Assembly: GCA_947168725.1 (NCBI GenBank)
Contig: CAMVNA010000005.1
Coordinates: forward strand, 55,908-119,907
Reading direction: 5' to 3'
DNA length: 64,000 bases
DNA from: an uncultured bacterium
GTDB lineage: Bacteria > Patescibacteriota > Gracilibacteria > Absconditabacterales > Absconditicoccaceae
Positions 55,332 through 64,000 of this stretch are shown one piece after another (the first letter of the stretch is position 1; every line of letters starts with the position of its first letter). The position numbers were made by a program, and so were the translations under genes. The notes under the pieces were generated by a model. It worked only from the letters and a program-made list of their open reading frames with translations, did no database searches and had not been told where the DNA came from.

Positions 55332-56219
55332 ATGAAAAATTTCTTCCTCTTTGACTGATTCGCATTCCTATATCGTGCATATTATGCGTTCCCAGAGATG
55401 ATTAACTCCGAATGACAAAATATAAACGCAGTTTATTGATTTCTTCGTATGATATTAAAACGCTTATCTAAAAAACCTGAATATATTACCATTGCACGAG
55501 ATGCTCCACAAAAAACATTTCGTCATGAATTAGCTCCGGAGTACAAAGCCACTAGGAAAAAAATGGATCATGATTTCATTTCACAAATTCCAATCATCCA
55601 AAAAATCATCCAAGAACTCTGAATCACTTCACAAATAGCTCCTTGATATGAAGCTGATGACGTAATTGCTAGTTTCGTAAAACAATATCAATCAGATTGA
55701 GATTTATCCATGTATATTTATTCAGCAGATAAAGATTTAAAACAATTATTAAGTGATTGAGTATTCATTGTAGATCCCGTTAAAGATTTACCATACCAAA
55801 AAAAAGATTTTTTATCAGAATTCTGATTTGAACCTCAATACATTGTGGACTATCTTGCTCTACTTGGAGATAGTGCTGACAATATCAAATGAGTAACTTG
55901 AATTGGTGAGAAAAAAGCTCAAAGTTTAGTCCAACATTACGGTACTATAGAAAATATTTACAACAACTTAAACGGAATAGAAAAATCTGTATCTTCTGTC
56001 TTAGAGGGCCAAAAAGATAATGCATTTTTTTCTAAAAAAATGATTCAACTTGCTAATATAGATTTATCGCAAACTAAGCTAGATGATTTTAAATTCAATT
56101 TTGATTGAAGTAAATACATCGATATCATCTGTAATCAAAACTGAATCAGATGACTAGAAAAACCACTAATTGAAATGAAAAAAGAATTTGAAAAACCTCA
56201 ACAATTAGGATTATTTTAA
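55332..56219 (+). CDS. Stand-alone 5'-3' exonuclease (PolI N-domain/XNI type)
   Basis: 295 aa. MKNFFLFDGFAFLYRAYYA start, APQKTFRHELAPEYKATR, the acidic EADDVIASF near 113 and LGDSADNIKGVTGIGEKKA near 185 with the helix-hairpin-helix: the flap endonuclease fold of Pol I. No polymerase domain follows. The C-terminus Q-Q-L-G-L-F looks like a beta-clamp-binding motif. It should process flaps and RNA primers. Many TGA(Gly). Confidence 0.9.
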
Positions 56220-56234
56220 AATAATTATTATCAA

Positions 56235-56258
56235 AAAATCCCTCAATTGAGGGATTTT
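56235..56258. terminator. Bidirectional terminator, end of the ribosomal operon
   Basis: AAAAATCCCTC / GAGGGATTTTT with AATT loop between the 5' nuclease and secY. Confidence 0.9.
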
Positions 56259-56272
56259 TGAATATTTAAATA

Positions 56273-57595
56273 TTAATACTTTTCATACCTCTTCATAACC
56301 ATATCCGTTGAAATTTTATTAATCAATTCCTGAACAACTCAAACGATAATGATTATTCCAGATCCTGTAACCACAGTAGGCAATCCTCCAAGTGCTGTTG
56401 AAATATTTTGAAGGAATGGAACCCAATTGAATATATATGTATAACAAGCAATCAATGCTAATCCTAAACCTCACCACAAACACAAATGCATTAATACTCC
56501 ATTAATATATTTCGCAGTTGCCTTTCATGGTCTAATTCATGGAATATATCCTCATCTCTTTTGGATATTATCTGATATTCTATCTGGAGAGAATGTAATC
56601 ATCGCATACAAGAACGTGAATGCTACAATCAATATTACATAACATAATATCGCCAACCATCCTGGCTGAGATGAATAAATATTCAAATGCAATTCTATCC
56701 AATTAGATATAGCTGCAACCTTTTCGTTCATTGGCATAAAGTTGTGTAATAATTGGAAACACAAATATGGGAATGAAACAAAGGCCATAGCAAAGATAAT
56801 TGGCACCATTCATACTGGATTCATAGGAATAGGCAAAATACTCGATTGCTGAACTTTACCACTTCTAGTATAAATCACAGGTATTTCTTTCGTTGATTTT
56901 AGAATAAATACTGAAAGCAAAATAAGAACCAATACAATAGCTATCATAAACAACAACACATAAAACCAATCCGTTCATCATGTTAAACTATTATATCATT
57001 TTTGGAATATTCCCGAAACAATTGAAGCAAAGATTAACAAAGATATTCCATTTGAAACTCACTTCTCAGTAATCAATTCTCAAAGCCACATTAATCAAAC
57101 TCAACCAACTGTAAGAACAAATGCAACCAACAATACAGTTACAATATCCGTAGAAACAGCATTTCCTCCAAGCATTGAATTCATTAAATATGTCATTCAA
57201 ATTCACTGTAAGAATGCCATTGGCACAGTCAATAATCTTGTATATTGATTTATTTTATTTTGACCAACTTCTCATTGTTCCGTCAATTCCTCCAATGATG
57301 GAACAACAGATGTTAAAAGCTGAAGAATGATTGATGCTGTAATATAAGGTGACACTCAGATTGCAATGATTGCAAAATTTTCCAAAGCTCCTCACATCAA
57401 CATCACCAAATATCCAAATCCACCAGCAGCTCAAGCATCTACAGTTTGATTCATCAATGATGAGATATCCACAAAAGGAACAGGAATAAACACTAACAAT
57501 CTATACACCGCCAAAATTCCTAACGTAAAATATATTTTCCTCATGATAGTCTTATTAGAAACTATCTCCTTTACCTTTCTCATAAATTTTTTCAT
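56273..57595 (-). CDS. secY: Preprotein translocase subunit SecY
   Basis: 440 aa, ten helices. Begins MKKFMRKVKE and has YRLLVFIPVPFVD at the first helix and the usual plug region after it. Upstream in-frame Mets (57599, 57614) are possible, but this start best matches the family's N-terminus. Last gene of the ribosomal run; adk and map, often next, are absent. Ends TAA with a terminator just behind. Confidence 0.95.
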
Positions 57596-57635
57596 CAGCA
57601 TAATAAGTGATAACATAAAAACAAAGAAAGAAAGA

Positions 57636-58082
57636 CTATGAAATCTTTCCTCCTGCTTTTTCTATTTTTTCTACTGCAGATTTAGTAAATTTCTCAATTC
57701 CTGTAAACTCAATAGATTTTTTAAGTTCTCAATTTCAAAGAATCTTAACCAAATCAGATATACTCTTAATATACCCAGCCTCTTTAAGAATCGCTTTATT
57801 AACTTCTGTTGTAAAAGCAGGATCCTTTTCAATAGCTGCAACATTAACGATAGTATATTTATCTATCCATTTATCACACCTCTTAAATCCTTTTGCCTTA
57901 GGCATTCTCATAACTACAGGAGTCTGTCCTCATTCAAAGAATGGTCTAACAGATTTTCCACTTCTAGCCTTTTGACCTTTAAGTCATTTTCCAGAATAAT
58001 TTCCCTTAGAAGCATTTCATCTTCCAAGTCTGCGAGCCTTATCCTTAAATCACTTACTTTTTTCTAATTGATGCAATTTCAT
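57636..58082 (-). CDS. rplO: 50S ribosomal protein L15
   Basis: 148 aa. MKLHQLEKSKGFKDKARRLGRGNASKGNYSGKG-type Gly-rich N-terminus, with the usual L15 glycines partly encoded by TGA, then FEGGQTPVVMRMPKAKGF. C-terminal IEKAGGKIS. Follows rpsE directly, with no rpmD between. Confidence 0.95.
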
Positions 58083-58116
58083 GATCAATACCAATTAACA
58101 GGAATAAAAATCTAAA

Positions 58117-58833
58117 CTATTTTTCCTCTTTTTTTGTAGCTTTTTTTGCAGCTGGTTTCTTAGCAGTTTTTTCTTCTTTTATTTCTGCCTTCTCAGCCTT
58201 TGGAGCAGTTTTCTTTGCTACTTTTTTCTCTTCAGATTTCTCTGCTTTTTCAGCTTTTTTTGCAGCTGGTTTTTTATCAAGTTTTTCTTCTTTTACCTCT
58301 GCTTCATCTTTTCCTTCCACAGCTTTTACTGCACGTAATGATGAAAAGTAATCAGCATGTTTATATGAGGCTAAAGCCAAGATAGTAGCCAATGCATTAT
58401 TCAACTTGTTATTAGATCCAATCATCTTTGAAAGGATATTTGAATATCCAGCCAATTCTAGAACAGATCTAATTGAAGATCCAGCCTTAAGTCAAGTACC
58501 CTCAGAAGCAGGAAGTAATCTTACTTTACAAGTCTTATACTTATAAGTTATTGCATAAGGAACTGTATCTCCTTTTGTAACAGGAACTTGAAATAATGCT
58601 TTATAAGCCTCATTAGTAGCCTTTGAAACAGCACCTGCAACATCATTTCCTTTAGCAGATCCTAATCAAATCTTACCCTTTCTATTTCATACAAGAATAG
58701 TAGCTCTAAAAGACATTCTTCTACCTCAAGTAGTAACCCTTGTAACTCTACGAACTTCTAACAAAAGTTCATCGAATTCCTTCTTTGGCTTCTCTCTACG
58801 GTTTCTATCCCTTTGTGCTCTTTCTGGTTTCAT
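58117..58833 (-). CDS. rpsE: 30S ribosomal protein S5 with Lys/Ala/Glu-rich tail
   Basis: 238 aa, about 70 longer than usual S5. Core: VRRVTRVTTGGRRMSFRA, the GKIGLGSAKGNDV segment and the C-terminal domain with GTGLKAGSSIRSVLELAG. From about residue 172 a tail repeats K-K-P-A-A-K-K and K-A-E-K-A-E blocks, probably disordered and basic/acidic mixed. Extension function unknown. Confidence 0.95.
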
Positions 58834-58865
58834 ACCCAATAATAATTTATAGAATAAAGTTTATC

Positions 58866-59225
58866 TTACAATTGAATTCATCCTTTTCTTAATCATTCAG
58901 CAAATGCTTTTACTCTTCCATGATATAAATATCCATTTCTATCAAATGCAACTGCCGTAATTTTCTTTGACTTAAGAACATCCGCAAATGCAACACCAGC
59001 ATTTCATGCTCTTTCAGTTTTAGTTGCTCCACTCACTCATTTATCTGTGCAAGTAGCTACAACTTTACCACTAACAGCAACTACATCAGCTGTTATATGC
59101 ATTAATGATCTAGTTATAATAACTCTATATTCAGGATTAGTTCCTTTAACTTGAGTATTAACTCTCTGCTTTCTTCTGAGATATTTTCTTTGCTTCTCAA
59201 GCAATTTATTTTTCAAATATGCCAT
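58866..59225 (-). CDS. rplR: 50S ribosomal protein L18
   Basis: 119 aa. [20 protein letters not shown] and [12 protein letters not shown] opening, then [25 protein letters not shown]. Binds 5S rRNA. Several TGA(Gly). I chose the Met of MAYLKNK; a longer frame upstream is not supported by the family. Confidence 0.93.
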
Positions 59226-59270
59226 AGTAATGAACAAATAGAAGATAAATCTGAAATCCAATATTTAAGA

Positions 59271-59816
59271 CTATTTCTTAGCAGATTTTCCAGCCTTAAG
59301 CTTAACAACTTCATCAATGTATCTAATTCCTTTTCCTTTATATGGTTCAGGTTTCTTAAGTTGTCTCATTTTAGCAGCCACTTCACCAACTACTTCTTTA
59401 TCATATCATGTAATAATAAGAATAGTATTTCATTTTGGATCTTGTTCTGCTTTAACTTCTATTCCTTGAGGAATAGGGAATTCAACTTTATGAGCATATC
59501 AAAGAGAGAAAATAACTTTCTGACCTTGAACTTGAGCTCCGTATCATACTCAAATAATAAGTAATCTTTTTTCATATCATGTAGATACTCCTACACACAT
59601 ATTATTAACTATAGTTCTTGATAATCCCCATAGATTTTTGTGTTCATCTGAATCAATTGTAAATTGAATTTCAGTTCACTCAATCTTAGCAGTCACCGCA
59701 GCAGGGATATTCCATTCAAGAGTTCCTTTTGGTCCTTTAACCTGAATATGGTTTCCATTCAACTGAACTTCAACTCCAGCTGGAATAACTACAGGTTTCT
59801 TTCCAATTTTTGACAT
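59271..59816 (-). CDS. rplF: 50S ribosomal protein L6
   Basis: 181 aa. [17 protein letters not shown] and [10 protein letters not shown] at the start are diagnostic; C-terminal PYKGKGI-type segment then KKP...KSAKK. Length normal. Confidence 0.95.
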
Positions 59817-59867
59817 TCTCTTATCCAAATCAATAAATAAAATGCTTAGATATTCTACCAACAAATA

Positions 59868-60272
59868 TTAGTAGATTTCAGCAATAAGTTCTCCACCTAA
59901 TTTCTTTTGCTTAGCAACATGAGTAGGCATCAATCCTTGATTTGTTGAAATAATTCCAATACCCTTTCCACCAGCTACAGAATGTAAGTCTTTGTAACCT
60001 ACATACCAAGGTCTAGATGGTTTTGAATAGAATTTTACTTCAGGAATATCATTAATAGGATCACGAACTACATTCAATTGAACGTTGATCAACTTTTTCT
60101 TTCAGTTTTCAACTATTTTAAAGTCTTTGATAAAATGATATTCTTTCAACAAAGATAATACCTCTACCTTAAATTTAGAGAAAACAACTCAATCAACAGC
60201 TGTTTTTCTAGCCATATATGCATTTTTAACCCTAATCAATAGATCATGGATAGGTGCATTTACATAACTCAT
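59868..60272 (-). CDS. rpsH: 30S ribosomal protein S8
   Basis: 134 aa. MSYVNAPIHDLLIRVKNAYMARK start and the signature GKGIGIISTNQGLMPTHVAK near the end, both typical of S8. Two TGA(Gly). Confidence 0.95.
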
Positions 60273-60316
60273 TATCACATAATGTTCATGAAATAAAAAG
60301 GAACCAACAAGTCTAA

Positions 60317-60532
60317 TTACCAACTAGCTTTCTTAAGCCCCATAATCAAACCTTCTCTTGCATATCTTCTCAAGCAAACTCTACAAATTCCAAAATCTCT
60401 TACGTATGCTTTAGATCTTCCACAAAGTCTACATCTATTGTAGTATTTTGTAGGTTGTTTAAGAGCTTTTCCATCAGAAAACCTCTTATCATACATTTTA
60501 GCTTGCTTTGACTTTAATGCTGCTCTTGCCAT
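60317..60532 (-). CDS. rpsN: 30S ribosomal protein S14, zinc-binding type
   Basis: 71 aa. Cys at 34, 37, 50 and 53 form the C-x2-C...C-x2-C zinc site of the short C+ form. KASW terminus is conserved. No TGA codons. Confidence 0.96.
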   Translation of the reverse strand: MARAALKSKQAKMYDKRFSDGKALKQPTKYYNRCRLCGRSKAYVRDFGICRVCLRRYAREGLIMGLKKASW

Positions 60533-60561
60533 ACTGTAAATTCAGTAAAAATAAATAAATA

Positions 60562-61086
60562 TTATTTGAATATAAATCCTAAATCTTGAAGAAAGATTTG
60601 AGCTTTCTCAGGAGTACCAGCAGTAGTAACTACTGTAATTTGGATTCCCATAGGAATAGTCACAGCATCAACTGCTAATTCTGGAAAGATTGCATAATTA
60701 GCAATTCCAAAATTCAAATTTCCCTGTGGATCAAAGCTTTTCTTAGATACTCATGCAAAGTCTCTAATTCTTGGCAAAACCAATTTAGTAACTCTATCCA
60801 AGAAATCTGTAGCTCTAGACTTACGAAGAGTAACTCTAAGCATTACAGGCATTCCTTCACGAAGTTTGAAGTTTGAAATTGACTTCCTAGATTTACAAAG
60901 TTGAGGTTTCTGACCTGTAATAGTCTTTAGATTTTTCTCAAATTCTTCGAAATCTTTATGTCATTTTCTAGTAACGATAGATCCAATCCCCATTGAAACA
61001 ACAACCTTATCAACTTTTGGAGTTTCATTGATGTTTTTCAGTTGGAGCTGATCTTTCATCTGCTCAAATAATTCTGATTTTTTCAT
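60562..61086 (-). CDS. rplE: 50S ribosomal protein L5
   Basis: 174 aa. [12 protein letters not shown] near 25, [24 protein letters not shown] (partly) in the middle, and the C-terminal [22 protein letters not shown]5 contacts 5S rRNA and the P-site tRNA. Confidence 0.95.
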
Positions 61087-61112
61087 CACGAGAATAACAA
61101 ACCGGTTAAAAA

Positions 61113-61403
61113 TTAATCAATATCTTTTCCTGTTTTCTTAGCAAATCTAACTCTTTTTCATTTTGAATTAATTTTAATTCAAATTTTTGTAGCTGATTTC
61201 TGATCTGCTAAATAATATGCAACATTTGAATGATGTAATGGAAGAGTCTTTTCTACAAATCCTTGACCTTTAGTAGCTCTTTTTACAACATTTACATCTT
61301 TAAGATAAACGAAATCTCCAGATGTAGAAGCAATACTAGATATAGCTCCCTTATTTTTACCTGCAATAACTATAACAGGATCTCCTTTTCTAAGTTTTTT
61401 CAT
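61113..61403 (-). CDS. rplX: 50S ribosomal protein L24
   Basis: 96 aa. KOW motif KLRKGDPVIVIAGKNKG at 3-19, LKDVNVVKRATKG, then PLHHSNVAYY. Two TGA(Gly) near the C-terminus; ends TAA. Confidence 0.94.
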
Positions 61404-61452
61404 CCGAAATACTAATTGAAAGATAAATAATACACCTATGAAGAACTAATTA

Positions 61453-61833
61453 CTATACAACTTCTTCAGCCATATTTGTAATATTTCTCCATCCTAAATC
61501 TCTAAGTTCTCTAGCTACTGGTCCAAAAACTCTCTTTCCAATAGGGTTCATATTTCATTTTGCATCTTTAGTAAGAAGAACAACTGCATTATCACCAAAT
61601 CTAACATAAGTTCCATCTGGTCTAGAGATTTCTTTACGAACTCTAACGATTACAGCAGGAACAACTTGTCATTTTTTAACAGAAGCTGTAGGAGTTGCAT
61701 CTTTGATAGCAACTACAACTCTATCTCCAATACCTGCAGTTTTTGCTGTAGATCATTTTACTATTCTGATAATTTTTGCTTTTTTAGCCTGTGTATTGTC
61801 AGCAACAACTACCAGTGATTCCTGTTTTAACAT
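61453..61833 (-). CDS. rplN: 50S ribosomal protein L14
   Basis: 126 aa, slightly longer than usual. [17 protein letters not shown] start, [13 protein letters not shown], and the [16 protein letters not shown] and [15 protein letters not shown] signatures. Three TGA(Gly). Confidence 0.95.
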
Positions 61834-61882
61834 TCTAATCAATACGAACAAAGTAAAAGATTTTCATACAATATCTTAGATC

Positions 61883-62134
61883 TTACATTTTTTCCACAAC
61901 CAACCATCTCTTTAATTTTGACATTGGTTTCATAGATCTAATTTTTACAGTATCTCCAACCTTTGAAATATTATTTTCATCATGAGCATAATATTTCTTT
62001 TTAACAACAAATCTCTTTTTATACAAAGGGTGAACTTTTACACTCTTTACAAGAACTACACGAGTCTTTAGCATTTTATCGCTAACTACCTCTCCAATAA
62101 GCTCTTTAATGTTTTTATCTCCAATGATAGTCAT
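61883..62134 (-). CDS. rpsQ: 30S ribosomal protein S17
   Basis: 83 aa. GEVVSDKMLKTRVVLVKSVKVHPLYKK matches the S17 OB fold, with YYAHDENN and GDTVKIRSMKPMSKLKRW after it. Overlaps the end of rpmC by one base (ATG within the stop context). Confidence 0.94.
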   Translation of the reverse strand: MTIIGDKNIKELIGEVVSDKMLKTRVVLVKSVKVHPLYKKRFVVKKKYYAHDENNISKVGDTVKIRSMKPMSKLKRWLVVEKM

Positions 62135-62340
62135 TATTTTGCAAGTTTAGCGTGTAAAACTGTATTAATTCTAGCGATCTTAACTCTTAAATCACCTATT
62201 TGGTGAGTTTCTTTAAGACCACGAACTTCATTTTTCATTTTGAGAGCAAAAAGTTCCTCTCTATATTTTTTTCTGAGCGCAACAAGCTCTTTTGGAGACT
62301 TGTCTTTTAGCTCATTCATGAATGATTGCTTACCTTTCAT
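62134..62340 (-). CDS. rpmC: 50S ribosomal protein L29
   Basis: 68 aa. MNELKDKSPKELVALRKKYREELF and LKETHQIGDLRVKIARINTVL: the two-helix L29 plan. A second Met at residue 8 could be the true start. Confidence 0.93.
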   Translation of the reverse strand: MKGKQSFMNELKDKSPKELVALRKKYREELFALKMKNEVRGLKETHQIGDLRVKIARINTVLHAKLAK

Positions 62341-62384
62341 AATTGAACAAGATTTTAGAAATAAATTGAAATCTGAATCATAAA

Positions 62385-62804
62385 CTATCTAACTTCTCAT
62401 TTTGTTACAAATCTAGCTTTAACTGGAAGTTTTTTAGCCGCACTAATCACAATCCTTTCAGCAGTTTCAGGATCCAATCCAGTAAACTCAAACAAAATTT
62501 TTCATCTTCTAACTGGAGTTCCATATTCATCTACATCAGATTTTCCTGATCCCATCGGCATTTCTAGACCCTTCTTTGTAATAGGAGTATCTGGAAATAT
62601 CCTTACCCAAAGCTGTCCAGTCTTCCTTGTATGTCTTACAATAACCTTTCTGGCTGCTTCTATCTGTCTAGCAGTGATTACACCACTTTCTGTGGCCTTT
62701 AAACCATAATCTCCGAATGCAATAGTATTTCATCTAGTTGCAGCTCATTTAAGATGAGGTCTAAATTGTTTTCTATGTTTCCATCTTTTTGGAGTCAATA
62801 ACAT
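62385..62804 (-). CDS. rplP: 50S ribosomal protein L16
   Basis: 139 aa. MLLTPKRWKHRKQFRPHLKG start, FGDYGLKATESGVITARQIEAARKV and MGSGKSDVDEYGTPV with TGA among the glycines. L16 lines the A-site region of the large subunit. Confidence 0.95.
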
Positions 62805-62847
62805 TTTAACACAATACAAAGAGGTAAAAAATCATTTTCTCTAATCC

Positions 62848-63525
62848 TTAGTTCGTAACCAATGACATCATATCTTTCTTAGTCTTTTTCTTAGCAGCAT
62901 ATTGAGTACCTTTTTGAATCCGAACTTTAATTCATAATACTCAATATTTTGTCATAGCCTGAAGATAGTAGTAATCAATATCCGATCTGAACGTTTGAAG
63001 TGATACTCTTCAATCAATAAAATGTTCACTTCTAGCTATATCTGCACCATTCAATCTTCAACCTATCTGAATCTTAACTCAATCAGCTCATTTCTCCATA
63101 ATCTTAGCGAGAGTTTGCTTTACCACCTTACGATACGGCATTCTTCACTCAATTTGAGTAGCAATATATTCAGCCATAATCCTAGCAGAAAGCTCAGGAA
63201 TTCTAACTTCTTTCACATTAATTTTGAAATCTTTATGGAACCTGTCTTTAAGCTGTTGTTCAACAGACTTAATTTTCTCTCCATTTTTTCCCATAAGGAC
63301 TCAAACCTTTGAAGCAAAAAGAATTATTTCTCCTTCCTTCTGTGTCTTTCTAATTATTACCTTAGAAATTCCTGCTCTAGGAAAAGCTTTATCGATAAAT
63401 TTTCTAATTTGGATATCCTCAATAAAGAAATCAGAACCCATTCTCTTTGTCTTAGCATACCACTCAGAAGGCCAAGACTTCATGGTTCCTACTCTCATTC
63501 CAACCGGATTTACTTTTTGTCACAT
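62848..63525 (-). CDS. rpsC: 30S ribosomal protein S3
   Basis: 225 aa. MGQKVNPVGMRVG start (first Gly is TGA), KH domain with VGVLMGKNGEKIKSVEQQL near 78-95, and C-terminal GRLNGADIARSEHF. S3 forms the mRNA entry tunnel. Confidence 0.96.
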
Positions 63526-63534
63526 TAGGAAGAA

Positions 63535-63870
63535 TTATTTAACAGCTAAAACAACTTTTACATAACATCTATATTTCTCATAATGACTAATTCTAGATCT
63601 TGAAGTGAATCTAATTCTTTTAATTTTAGGTCATCTTCATACTTCAATTCTATCTATTATAAGCTGATCTACTGGAAGTCACTTTGCAGAAGCATTTGCC
63701 ATAGCAGACTTTAATAGTTTATACAAAGTTCTTGCTCATTTTTTTGGAAGAAATTCCAATGCAGTCATCGCTTCTGTTGCTTTCTTTCCTCTAACGAGAT
63801 CTGCAATCAGATTCATTTTTTTATCAGATAGCAACGCATATTTTAATGTTGCACTTACTTGATTATCCAT
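63535..63870 (-). CDS. rplV: 50S ribosomal protein L22
   Basis: 111 aa. SDKKMNLIADLVRGKKATEAMTALEF and the C-terminal RSRISHYEKYRCYV tail. Two TGA(Gly) codons in the loop GRGPKIKRIR-type segment. Confidence 0.94.
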
Positions 63871-63929
63871 AACTTTATACTCCTTAAAGAGGTAAATAAT
63901 TACTAACACATGTTCTTCAACGATTTATT

Positions 63930-64000
63930 CTAGAATGGGTGTCACTTAAATGTTCTTGTAGGAACAAATTCACCTAATCTATGTCCAAGCATATCTTCAG
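63930..64000 (-). CDS. rpsS: 30S ribosomal protein S19, C-terminal end
   Basis: Only the last 23 codons are present: EDMLGHRLGEFVPTRTF then KGHPF and TAG. The G-H-x-L-G-E-F-x-P-T-R motif is diagnostic of S19. The start lies beyond the window. Confidence 0.92.

Noticed and set aside
1..64000. UGA as tryptophan (mycoplasma-type code)
   Set aside because: TGA aligns with invariant glycines and not with tryptophans; normal Trp positions use TGG.
1..64000. CRISPR array, insertion sequence, prophage or rRNA genes
   Set aside because: I found no regularly spaced repeats, transposase motifs, phage structural genes or rRNA sequence in the window.

Overview
The window comes from a low-GC member of the candidate phyla radiation that reads UGA as glycine (genetic code 25), which points to Gracilibacteria or Absconditabacteria (SR1). 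Most genes look broken under the standard code but become full-length, conserved proteins when TGA is Gly and only TAA/TAG stop. UGA falls on invariant glycines: S-G-G-x-D-S of TilS, K-S-G-T of the PBP2-type transpeptidase, H-I-G-N and the KLSKS region of CysRS, the Nudix box and ribosomal protein L11. TGG remains Trp. All coordinates below use this code.

Layout. 1-2450: a Mur-ligase 3' end, a small membrane protein flanked by a duplication of that 3' end, and a DUF4012 protein. 2550-4330: three monocistronic genes with near-zero UGA use, each with its own promoter and a related terminator. 4447-8232: secE, nusG, two membrane proteins, rplK, rplA. 8371-12090: two S-layer-homology proteins behind near-identical promoters. 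12270-17780: Nudix hydrolase, mltG-patatin, YceD, pnuC, tilS. 17835-27600: secreted or anchored proteins of unknown role, a DsbA-like thioredoxin, UPF0489, cysS and a 912-aa membrane protein. 27720-41920: PBP2-like transpeptidase, transketolase-half protein, pyruvyl transferase, comEC, rsmH, SemiSWEET, TspO, a deaminase, a SIMPL protein, polytopic membrane proteins and an RluA-type pseudouridine synthase. 42065-46710: a UGA-rich amphipathic protein, tRNA-Ser(CGA), a YqeY-like protein, polysaccharide deacetylase, rsmI. 46799-54265: one 2,488-aa surface protein. 54675-56219: a P-loop kinase and a stand-alone 5' nuclease. 56273-64000: the minus-strand S10/spc-type run from rpsS (partial) to secY, without rpmD (L30).

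How it fits together. Core translation, secretion (SecE, SecY) and cell-wall genes sit beside uptake and scavenging functions (ComEC for DNA, PnuC-type for a nicotinamide or other vitamin precursor, SemiSWEET for sugars). There is a large investment in surface proteins (SLH proteins, giant repeat protein, DUF4012, anchored DsbA). This agrees with a small-genome, host-attached lifestyle; the lifestyle is inferred, not shown. Canonical Shine-Dalgarno motifs are almost absent; the one strong AGGAGG precedes a UGA-free gene at 34067-34720.

The least explained structures are the UGA-poor three-gene cassette island, two cases where a gene sits between direct duplications of a neighbour's end, and palindromic repeats lying inside open coding frames.
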